Origin: Actinomycetes bacterium
Lineage (GTDB): Bacteria > Actinomycetota > Actinomycetes > Actinomycetales > Microbacteriaceae
NCBI GenBank assembly: GCA_023386675.1
Contig: JAEWJG010000174.1
Coordinates: forward strand, 1-6,530
Reading direction: 5' to 3'
DNA length: 6,530 bases
Below, one piece after another: positions 1 to 5,198 of the stretch (the stretch's first letter is position 1; each line of letters opens with the position of its first letter). Made by a program: the position numbers and the translations under genes. The notes below the pieces were generated by a model, which had not been told where the DNA came from, did no database searches, and worked only from the letters and a program-made list of their open reading frames with translations.

Positions 1-374
1 TCCCGGGAGAAGTCGGGCACCGTCACGGAATGCGACGCCGACGACATGGCCGCGCCGACGGCGATGGCCGATGCGAGGAGCAGGGAGACCACGATCCCGG
101 TCACGAGCTGAAGCCCGCCGACGACGATGCCGGCGATCGCGAGACCGCGGCCGCCTCCACCCGTTCGCTTTATCTGGACCAGGGAGATGATTCCGCAGAT
201 GACGCCGGCGAGCCCGACGAAGAAGCTCGACACGAGCGCGACGATGGCGAGGACGTTGGTGCGCGACGGCGGAGGGCTGGGCTGCTCCGGGAATGGGGGC
301 GGTGCCGTCAGCGCCTCAGCCTGCGCGATCGAAGGTGCGGCCGCCGTCGCGGCGTCCTCGTGTTCCGTAGTCAT
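1..374 (-). CDS. DUF4190-type small membrane protein (N-terminal 124 residues, 3' end outside window)
   Basis: The reading frame opens at an ATG at 374 and stays open to the left edge, so the C-terminus is missing. Residues 1-39 are a Pro/Ala-rich hydrophilic leader with no signal peptide. Residues 41-66 form a first membrane helix. A short basic loop (QIKRTGGGGRG, 67-77) follows, then a second hydrophobic block (about 78-109) beginning GLAIAGIVVGG. Two helices joined by a basic Gly-rich loop leading into GRGLAIAGIVxG is the hallmark of DUF4190 proteins, common in Actinobacteria and of unknown function. The basic loop suggests a cytosolic hairpin with both ends outside or in the same compartment (inference). 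The residues after about 110 (SSASHSVTV) may begin an extracytoplasmic tail, but this is cut off. The start is supported by a GGGGA ribosome-binding site 6 nt upstream (381-385). The gene stands alone behind the terminator of the ABC operon. Family call fairly sure; function unknown. Confidence 0.82.
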   Translation of the reverse strand, partial: MTTEHEDAATAAAPSIAQAEALTAPPPFPEQPSPPPSRTNVLAIVALVSSFFVGLAGVICGIISLVQIKRTGGGGRGLAIAGIVVGGLQLVTGIVVSLLLASAIAVGAAMSSASHSVTVPDFSR

Positions 375-420
375 TGGTTCTCCCCGGCCGGCTCGCGGGG
401 CCGCGCTGCAGCGAGACCCT

Positions 421-458
421 CACTGATGAGGACGCACACGGCGCTGTTTCATGACGCG
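421..458 (-). promoter_or_regulatory. Two-box upstream element, copy 1 (before the DUF4190 gene)
   Basis: Read on the minus strand, this segment has a CGCGTCATGA box, 13 unlike bases, then GCGTCCTCATCAGTGA. The same two boxes with the same spacing occur at 4471-4508 upstream of the ABC operon: 14 of 15 bases match in one box, 9 of 10 in the other, and only 4 of 13 in the spacer. The GCGTC cores are 22 bp apart in both copies, about two helical turns. This copy ends 46 bp before the DUF4190 start codon. Conserved boxes with a diverged spacer suggest a regulator site or a shared promoter class rather than a repeat family (inference). No factor can be named. Confidence 0.45.
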
Positions 459-461
459 CCG

Positions 462-473
462 GAACGACCGTTC
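462..473. promoter_or_regulatory. Short dyad GAAC-N4-GTTC
   Basis: A 12-bp palindromic site, GAACG-AC-CGTTC, lies about 90 bp upstream of the DUF4190 start and just beyond the two-box element. The GAAC-N4-GTTC core has the geometry of the LexA/SOS box of Gram-positive bacteria, but the outer bases (G and T instead of C and G) do not fit the usual consensus. At 5 bp per arm it could easily be chance. Confidence 0.2.
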
Positions 474-541
474 TAGCCGCACGGCCCGGCAGCGGGGTCA
501 ATCGGCTGACGCGGTGCGACGGCGGTCGTTGGATGGGTCTG

Positions 542-581
542 GTGCGCGGGCCGCCCCAACCCCGCTTGGCGGCTCGCGCAC
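542..581 (-). terminator. Strong GC-rich hairpin terminating the ABC operon
   Basis: Arms 542-555 and 568-581 pair over 14 positions with one interruption (549/574) around a 12-nt loop (556-567). In the minus-strand RNA this gives a 7-bp helix, an A-C mismatch, then a 6-bp helix. The hairpin begins 8 nt after the stop codon of the second ABC gene (TAG, 590-592). There is no T-tract after it, as is usual for many hairpin terminators in GC-rich actinobacteria. Read in the plus direction the interruption becomes a G-U pair, so it could also block antisense transcription entering from the left. Position and strength make a terminator the best reading. Confidence 0.75.
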
Positions 582-589
582 TACCGCGC

Positions 590-2671
590 CTACGGCGCGG
601 CGACCTCCTCTTGCTCCTGCTCCTGCTCCTCGCGCGCCTCCTCCGACTCCGCGTCGTCGCCGCGGAACTGCGTCATGTAGAGGTCGTAGTACGCGCCACG
701 CCGCGCGAGCAGGGTCGCGTGGTCGCCCTGCTCGACGATCCGGCCGTGCTCCATGACCAGGATGGTGTGCGCGTCCCGGATCGTGGAGAGCCGGTGCGCG
801 ATCACGAACGACGTGCGGTCCGTCCGCAGCGCCGCCATCGCGTGCTGCACGAGCAGCTCGGTGCGGGTGTCGACCGACGACGTCGCCTCGTCGAGGATGA
901 GGAGCGACGGGTTGGCGATGAACGCGCGGGCGATCGTGAGGAGCTGACGCTCACCGGCCGAGACGTTCCCGCCTTCGGCGTCGATCACCGTGTCGTAGCC
1001 GTCCGGCAGCTGCCGCACGAACCGGTCGACCATCGTGGCCTTCGCCGCGGCGATGACCTCGTCGTCGGTCGCGTCGAGGCGCCCGTAGCGGATGTTCTCG
1101 CGGATCGTGCCGGAGAACAGCCACGCGTCCTGCAGCACCATCCCGACCTGCCCGCGCAGCTCGGCACGCGAGAGGTGCGTCGTGTCGATGCCGTCGAGGC
1201 GGATGGTTCCGCCCTTCAGCTCGTAGAACCGCATGATCAGGTTGACCAGCGTCGTCTTTCCCGCGCCGGTCGGACCGACGATGGCGACGGTGCTACCCGG
1301 CTGTACCTTGAGCGAGAGGTCCTGGATGAGTTCCGTCTCCGGGTCGTACGAGAAGTCGACGTGGTCGAGCTCGACGCGGCCGTCGGCACGCTCCGGCAGG
1401 TGCTCGGTCGCGGTGTCGGGAGTCTGCTCCTCGGAGTCGAGGAACTCGAACGTGCGCTCCGACGACGCCACTCCGGACTGCAGCATGTTCGCCATGCCGG
1501 CGATCTGCCCGATCGGCTGCGAGAACTCGCGGGAGTACTGGATGAACGCGGTCGCGTCGCCGATCGTCAGCTGACCGGCCGCGACCTTCAGGCCGCCGAC
1601 CACGGCGATGAGGACGTACGAGAGGTACGAGACGAAGTTCATCGCCGGCATGATGCTGCCGGAGACGAACTGCGCACCCACCTGCGCCCCGTGGAGGGTC
1701 GAGTTGCGCTTGTCGAACTCCTCCAGCATCACCTCGTCACGACCGAAGGCGCGCACCAGGTCGAGGCCCGAGTACGACTCCTCGATGTGTCCGTTCAGCG
1801 CGCCGGTGGACGCCCACTGCGTCTTGAACAGTTTCTGCGACCGGGACCCGATGACACCGGCGATCACGCCGGACAGCGGGATGGAGACCAGCGCGATCAG
1901 CGCGAGCTGCCACGAGACGATGAACATCATGATCCCGATGCCGATCACCGTCAGGACCGACTGGATCAGCTGGGAGAACGCCTGCTGCAGCGCCGTCTGG
2001 ATGTTGTCGACGTCGTTGGTGACCCGCGACATCAGGTCGCCGCGCTGGCGGGTGTCGAAGTAGCTGAGCGGCAGGCGGTTCAGCTTGGCCTCGACGTCCT
2101 TCCGGAGGCCGTAGACGACGCGCATGACCAGCGCGTTCAGCAGGTAGCCCTGCCACCACTGCAGCAGCGAGGCCACGAGGTACATGGTCAGCACGATGAG
2201 GAGCAGCCGGCCGAGCTCGGTGAAGTCGATGCCCTGGCCGGTGGTCACGCCGGACCCGGCGATCACGTCCGCGAGCTGACCCTGACCCGCGGCGCGCAGC
2301 TGCTCGACCACCTGGTCGACCGGGACGCCCGGCGGGAGCTGCGACGCGATGACACCCCGGAAGATCACGTTGGTCGCGTCACCGAGGATCTTGGGCGCGA
2401 TGACAACGAGCGCCACCGACACCACCGTCAGCAGGGTGACCCAGGCCATCCCGAGCCACTCGGGCTTGAGCAGGCCCATCAGGCGCTTGAAGGACGGCCA
2501 GAAGTTCTCGGCCTTCTTCGCGGGAGCGCCGCCGAACATGTCGCCGTCGGCCTCGGTCGGGGTGAAGTCGTACTCCTCCTCGAGCTCGTCGAGGACGATG
2601 TCCTTGGCCGTCGGCTCCTGACCCGGCTGGGGGCGGCCGCCGCGCTTCTTGCGTTCCGTGGTGCGTGCCAT
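590..2671 (-). CDS. ABC exporter half-transporter, catalytic subunit (693 aa)
   Basis: Fused membrane-ATPase half-transporter of the ABCB exporter type, the second gene of the pair. A 70-residue cytosolic leader, basic then acidic, precedes six membrane helices (about 72-96, 153-178, 235-252, 254-274, 340-363, 374-397). The loop between helices 1 and 2 is long, about 55 residues. The nucleotide-binding domain has the A-loop Tyr442, Walker A GPTGAGKTT (466-474, Lys472), Q-loop Gln514, signature VSAGE (570-574, in place of LSGGQ), Walker B LLILDE (590-595) with catalytic Glu595, D-loop SSVD (598-601) and switch His626. It thus supplies intact catalytic residues but a degraded signature, complementing its partner. 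The C-terminus (675-693) is an acidic Glu/Gln tail. The ATG at 2671 has a GGAGG 9 nt upstream inside the end of the preceding gene, one base from that gene's stop, so the two are co-transcribed and probably translationally coupled. From memory and unchecked, the mycobacterial Rv1273c/Rv1272c pair looks similar. Substrate unknown. Confidence 0.95.
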   Translation of the reverse strand: MARTTERKKRGGRPQPGQEPTAKDIVLDELEEEYDFTPTEADGDMFGGAPAKKAENFWPSFKRLMGLLKPEWLGMAWVTLLTVVSVALVVIAPKILGDATNVIFRGVIASQLPPGVPVDQVVEQLRAAGQGQLADVIAGSGVTTGQGIDFTELGRLLLIVLTMYLVASLLQWWQGYLLNALVMRVVYGLRKDVEAKLNRLPLSYFDTRQRGDLMSRVTNDVDNIQTALQQAFSQLIQSVLTVIGIGIMMFIVSWQLALIALVSIPLSGVIAGVIGSRSQKLFKTQWASTGALNGHIEESYSGLDLVRAFGRDEVMLEEFDKRNSTLHGAQVGAQFVSGSIMPAMNFVSYLSYVLIAVVGGLKVAAGQLTIGDATAFIQYSREFSQPIGQIAGMANMLQSGVASSERTFEFLDSEEQTPDTATEHLPERADGRVELDHVDFSYDPETELIQDLSLKVQPGSTVAIVGPTGAGKTTLVNLIMRFYELKGGTIRLDGIDTTHLSRAELRGQVGMVLQDAWLFSGTIRENIRYGRLDATDDEVIAAAKATMVDRFVRQLPDGYDTVIDAEGGNVSAGERQLLTIARAFIANPSLLILDEATSSVDTRTELLVQHAMAALRTDRTSFVIAHRLSTIRDAHTILVMEHGRIVEQGDHATLLARRGAYYDLYMTQFRGDDAESEEAREEQEQEQEEVAAP
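612..629. repeat. Three tandem TGCTCC hexamers
   Basis: TGCTCC occurs three times head to tail (612-617, 618-623, 624-629) in the 3' end of the second ABC gene. On the coding strand it encodes the alternating Glu-Gln run of the acidic tail (EQEQEQ). In-frame hexamers can expand or contract without breaking the frame, so tail length may vary between strains (inference). Confidence 0.7.
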
Positions 2672-2672
2672 C

Positions 2673-4406
2673 TCAGGCCACCTCCAGGCTCAGCTGCGAC
2701 TCGACGATCTCGCGGTAGGTGTCGTTCGATTCGAGCAGTTCGTCGTGCGTGCCCTGGCCGACGACCCGGCCGTCGTCCATGACGATGATGGTGTCGGCCT
2801 CGCGGATCGTCGACACGCGCTGCGCGACCACGATCACCGCGGCGTCCCCGGTGGAGTCGGCGAGCGCCCGTCTCAGCCGGGCGTCGGTCGCGACGTCGAG
2901 CGCGGAGAACGAGTCGTCGAAGAGGAACACCTTCGGATGGGCGACGAGCGCGCGGGCGATGCAGAGCCGCTGGCGCTGTCCGCCCGAGACGTTGGTCCCA
3001 CCCTGCGCGATGCGCTCGTCGAGGCCGTGCTCCTTGGCGCGGACGAAGTCCTCCGCCTGCGCGACCCGCAGGGCCTCCCACAGCTCCTCGTCGGTCGCGT
3101 CCGGCCGGCCGAAGCGCAGGTTCGACGCGATGGTGCCCGAGAAGAGGTAGGGACGCTGCGGGACCAGTCCGAGCACCCCGGCGATCTGATGACGGTCGAG
3201 CTCGTCGACCGGCACGCCGCCGATCCGGACGCGGCCGTTCTGCGGTGTGAAGAGGTTCGCGATGACCGACACCAGCGTCGTCTTGCCGGAGCCCGTCGAT
3301 CCGACGATCGCCGTCACCCTGCCGGACTCGGCGGTGAAGGACACGTCGCTCAGCACCGGCTTCTCGGCGCCCGGGTAGCCGAACGTCACGTCCTGCACCT
3401 CCACCCGGCCATCGGCCGGCACCGCCGACGACCCGGCGCCCTCGCCCGTCGAGCTCGGCACGGCGCCGAGCACCTCGTCGATGCGCTCGGCGCAGACCAT
3501 CGCGCGCGGGATCATCATGGCCATGAAGACGCCCATCATCACCGCGACCAGGATCTGCAGCAGGTACTGCAGGAACGCGGTCAGCGCGCCGATCTGGATG
3601 TCGCCGTCGTCGACCCGATGGCCGCCGAACCAGAGCACGGCGACCGTCGCAGCGTTGAGGATGAGCATGATGATCGGGAACATCAGCACGAAGACGTTGC
3701 CGACCTTGACCGAGATGCGGGTGAGGGCGGCGTTCGCGTCGTCGTAGCGCTGGGTCTCGAACTTCTCGCGGACGAACGCGCGGATCACCCGGATGCCGAC
3801 GATCTGCTCGCGGATGACGCCGTTCACACCGTCGATGCGCTCCTGCATCACCCGGAACATCGGCAGCAGGAGGGCGACCAGGATGCCCACCACGATGAAG
3901 AGCACAGCGACCGAGACCCAGATCAGCCAGGACAGCCCGGCGTCGACGCGCACCGCGAAGATGATGCCCGCGATGCACATGATCGGCGTCGACACCATGA
4001 AGTTGAACGTCATGAGCAGCAGCATCTGCACCTGCTGCACGTCGTTCGTGTTGCGGGTGATCAGCGTCGGCATGCCCCAGCGGGCGAGGTCGAGCGAGGG
4101 AAGCGCATCCACCTTGCGGTAGAAGGAGCGCCGGATGTCGGCGCCGGCAGACATGGAGGCGCGGGCGCCGAAATAGGTGGCGGCGACGGCGGCGATCACC
4201 TGCACGAAGCAGACGATCAGCATCATTCCGCCGGTGCGCCAGATGAAGTCGGTGTCGCCCTTGACGACGCCCTTGTCGATGATGTCGGCGTTGAGCGTCG
4301 GCAGGTAGAGGGCGGCCATGGTCGCGATCAGTTGGAGGATCACGACCGCGGTCACCGCGCGCCAGTAAGGGCGCACGAAGCGGAGCGAGAGACGAAGCAG
4401 AGTCAC
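2673..4406 (-). CDS. ABC exporter half-transporter, degenerate-site subunit (577 aa)
   Basis: First gene of the exporter pair, in the inner membrane. Numbering is from the GTG at 4406. Six helices (about 17-38, 58-81, 128-152, 158-182, 238-262, 272-300) are followed by the ATPase domain: A-loop Tyr344, Walker A GSTGSGKTT (369-377, Lys375), Q-loop Gln417, canonical-like signature NVSGGQ (472-477), Walker B VFLFDD (493-498). The catalytic Glu is replaced by Asp498 and the switch His by Gln529 (VVAQR). These are the standard substitutions of the degenerate half of heterodimeric exporters, so it should need the 590-2671 product to hydrolyse ATP efficiently. The GTG at 4406 is chosen because MTLLRLSLRFVRPYW fits the usual short N-terminus of the family and a GGGA lies 6 nt upstream. 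An in-frame ATG at 4448 (591 aa) and GTG at 4460 (595 aa) would fall inside the inverted repeat at 4435-4460 and lack a well-placed ribosome-binding site. Stop at 2673-2675, 1 bp before the next start. Substrate unknown. Confidence 0.94.
   Translation of the reverse strand: MTLLRLSLRFVRPYWRAVTAVVILQLIATMAALYLPTLNADIIDKGVVKGDTDFIWRTGGMMLIVCFVQVIAAVAATYFGARASMSAGADIRRSFYRKVDALPSLDLARWGMPTLITRNTNDVQQVQMLLLMTFNFMVSTPIMCIAGIIFAVRVDAGLSWLIWVSVAVLFIVVGILVALLLPMFRVMQERIDGVNGVIREQIVGIRVIRAFVREKFETQRYDDANAALTRISVKVGNVFVLMFPIIMLILNAATVAVLWFGGHRVDDGDIQIGALTAFLQYLLQILVAVMMGVFMAMMIPRAMVCAERIDEVLGAVPSSTGEGAGSSAVPADGRVEVQDVTFGYPGAEKPVLSDVSFTAESGRVTAIVGSTGSGKTTLVSVIANLFTPQNGRVRIGGVPVDELDRHQIAGVLGLVPQRPYLFSGTIASNLRFGRPDATDEELWEALRVAQAEDFVRAKEHGLDERIAQGGTNVSGGQRQRLCIARALVAHPKVFLFDDSFSALDVATDARLRRALADSTGDAAVIVVAQRVSTIREADTIIVMDDGRVVGQGTHDELLESNDTYREIVESQLSLEVA
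2681..2685 (-). promoter_or_regulatory. Ribosome-binding site of the second ABC gene, inside the first
   Basis: GGAGG on the minus strand lies 9 nt before the ATG at 2671 and within the codons for the last residues (LEVA) of the upstream ABC subunit. A strong site within the preceding gene, with a 1-bp gap between stop and start, supports coupled synthesis of the two subunits at similar levels. Confidence 0.7.
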
Positions 4407-4434
4407 AGTGAGTCCCGGTGTGCTGTGTGTGGAT

Positions 4435-4460
4435 GTGGTGCCGATCATCCTCGGCACCAC
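4435..4460. promoter_or_regulatory. Perfect 10-bp inverted repeat in the ABC operon leader (candidate operator)
   Basis: GTGGTGCCGA (4435-4444) is the exact reverse complement of TCGGCACCAC (4451-4460), separated by 6 bases. It lies 28 bp upstream of the chosen GTG start at 4406 and just after the predicted transcription start near 4463. A dyad here fits a repressor operator acting by roadblock, or a 5'-leader RNA hairpin. Drug exporters are often controlled by MarR- or TetR-type repressors binding such dyads, but no regulator gene is in view. No T-tract follows, and it stands before the genes, so a terminator is less likely. Confidence 0.65.
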
Positions 4461-4469
4461 CGACGCTAT

Positions 4470-4498
4470 TCACTAATGAGGACGCGGAGCGACCTCAA
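4470..4498 (-). promoter_or_regulatory. Candidate promoter of the ABC operon
   Basis: On the minus strand TTGAGG (-35, 4493-4498) is followed after 17 bp by TAGTGA (-10, 4470-4475). The -35 matches the housekeeping consensus in its first four bases; the -10 has only the leading TA in common. Transcription would start near 4463, giving a leader of about 57 nt that opens with the inverted repeat at 4435-4460. It overlaps the two-box element at 4471-4508. Moderate to low confidence. Confidence 0.35.
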
Positions 4499-4508
4499 TC
4501 GTGACGCG
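4471..4508 (-). promoter_or_regulatory. Two-box upstream element, copy 2 (before the ABC operon)
   Basis: On the minus strand a CGCGTCACGA box, 13 variable bases, then GCGTCCTCATTAGTGA, matching copy 1 at 421-458 in both boxes and in spacing. The GCGTC cores are 22 bp apart. It ends 64 bp before the GTG start at 4406. Its distal box coincides with one arm of the hairpin at 4502-4525, so part of that box might be explained by the hairpin; copy 1 has no such hairpin. Shared control of the exporter and the DUF4190 gene is an inference. Confidence 0.45.
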
Positions 4509-4525
4509 ATGCGGAGATCGCGTCA
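4502..4525 (-). terminator. Hairpin overlapping the stop codon of the RibD-C-like gene
   Basis: TGACGCGAT (4502-4510) and ATCGCGTCA (4517-4525) are perfect reverse complements, 9 bp, around a 6-nt loop. The stop codon of the upstream gene (4523-4525) forms the outer end of one arm. On the minus-strand transcript this hairpin would form right at the end of the message, consistent with a terminator lacking a T-tract. It also lies directly upstream of the ABC promoter region, so a protein-binding dyad is an alternative. Confidence 0.55.
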
Positions 4526-5077
4526 GGCGGCGGTGTAATGAAGGTGGAGGACGCCGTTGTCATAGGCGTCGTGGTGGCGCAGGCGCAGCTTCGCGGGAGC
4601 GCTGCCGTCGGGGAACAGGCGCGCGCCGGTGCCGCGGACGACGGGATAGACGAACAGGTGCAGCGACCCGAGCAGGCCGTCGGCGAGCAGCGACCGCACG
4701 AGCGAGCCGGAGCCGCTCACGTAGACGCCGTCGTACTCGTCGGCGAACTCGCGGATGCGTTCGGCGTCGTAGGCGCCGAGCGACCGGGAGTTGGCCCAGG
4801 TGCGCTCCGCGGCCTCGTCGTCGAGCGACGAGCTGACGACGGCCTTCGGGCTGTCGTTGAAGAACGGGGCGCCGGGGTCGTCGGCGGCGGTGCGCTGCGA
4901 CCAGGCGGGGGCGAACATCTCGAAGGTGCGCCTGCCGAGGAGGATCGCGTCGGACTGCCGCGTGATCCGCCCGATGTCGTCGCCCATCTCCGGGTCGAAG
5001 CCGAACTCGGCGGTCCACGACGGATCCTCGAAGACACCGTCCAGCGAGACGAACTCGTGCACAGCGATCGCACCCAT
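4523..5077 (-). CDS. Dihydrofolate reductase-family (RibD C-terminal domain) protein, 184 aa
   Basis: A single-domain protein of the RibD-C/dihydrofolate-reductase-like fold, about the usual 180-200 residues for stand-alone members. Visible family signatures are VSLDGVFEDPSW (10-21), DAILLGRRTFEMFAPAW (43-59) where the LGRRTF turn is expected to contact NADPH, and SGSGSLVRSLLADGLLGSLH (121-140) followed by PVVRGTGARLFPDG (145-158). By family it should bind NADPH and reduce a small molecule in the cytosol. The true substrate of such stand-alone proteins is generally not known, and there are no riboflavin or folate genes nearby. The ATG at 5077 is chosen over the one at 5149 because AGGGGA lies 5 nt upstream (5083-5088) and homologous sequence begins with this Met. 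It is a single-gene unit with its own candidate promoter (5101-5129) and a hairpin at its stop codon. Confidence 0.9.
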   Translation of the reverse strand: MGAIAVHEFVSLDGVFEDPSWTAEFGFDPEMGDDIGRITRQSDAILLGRRTFEMFAPAWSQRTAADDPGAPFFNDSPKAVVSSSLDDEAAERTWANSRSLGAYDAERIREFADEYDGVYVSGSGSLVRSLLADGLLGSLHLFVYPVVRGTGARLFPDGSAPAKLRLRHHDAYDNGVLHLHYTAA

Positions 5078-5100
5078 ACGATTCCCCTTTCCCGCGGAAC

Positions 5101-5129
5101 AGCTTAGGGGCTGGGGCGCGATCGTGAAA
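5101..5129 (-). promoter_or_regulatory. Candidate promoter of the RibD-C-like gene
   Basis: On the minus strand TTTCAC (-35, 5124-5129) and TAAGCT (-10, 5101-5106) are separated by 17 bp. The -10 fits the TANNNT pattern of actinobacterial housekeeping promoters; the -35 is weak. Transcription would start near 5094, leaving a short leader of about 17 nt that still contains the AGGGGA ribosome-binding site. Confidence 0.4.
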
Positions 5130-5130
5130 C

Positions 5131-5151
5131 GGATTGCGGCCATCCGCATCC
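5131..5151. repeat. Imperfect inverted repeat in the divergent intergenic region
   Basis: GGATTGCGG (5131-5139) and CCGCATCC (5144-5151) are reverse complements apart from one extra T in the left arm, with a 4-nt loop. It lies between the divergent RibD-C-like gene and the metallo-beta-lactamase-fold gene, 48 bp before the latter. It could be an operator shared by both, but the bulge and short arms make this weak. Confidence 0.25.
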
Positions 5152-5198
5152 ACTGTCAGCCCCTGCTCCGCCCCTTGCCGCGCGCGTACGACGGCAGC

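Noticed and set aside
30..476. 148-codon plus-strand frame at the left edge
   Set aside because: Arg/Asp/Gly-rich shadow of the DUF4190 gene on the other strand, which has clear membrane helices and a ribosome-binding site.
533..2782. 749-codon open frame on the plus strand antisense to the second ABC gene
   Set aside because: It mirrors the ABC gene in a GC-rich sequence; its translation is Arg/Asp/Val/His-rich low-complexity without any recognisable domain, while the opposite strand encodes a complete ABC transporter.
4435..4460. Reading the perfect dyad as a terminator of the RibD-C-like gene
   Set aside because: It is over 60 bp past that gene's stop, beyond a better-placed hairpin at 4502-4525 and beyond the candidate ABC promoter, and has no T-tract; an operator or leader hairpin fits better.
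2479..4473. 664-codon minus-strand frame overlapping the first ABC gene in another frame
   Set aside because: Arg/Ala/His-rich frame shadow, no domain; crosses the real stop and start at 2671-2675.
2649..4538. 629-codon open frame on the plus strand antisense to the first ABC gene
   Set aside because: Same cause: skewed composition (Asp/His/Arg-rich), no motifs, fully overlapped by a gene with all ABC motifs.
5078..5149. 24-residue N-terminal extension of the RibD-C-like protein (ATG at 5149)
   Set aside because: The ATG at 5077 has a strong AGGGGA site 5 nt upstream and the family sequence starts there; the extension would read through the candidate promoter.
4791..5198. N-terminal extension of the hydrolase frame
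   Set aside because: The open frame upstream of 5199 runs antisense through the RibD-C-like gene and has no fold-like sequence; the hydrolase domain begins normally after 5199.
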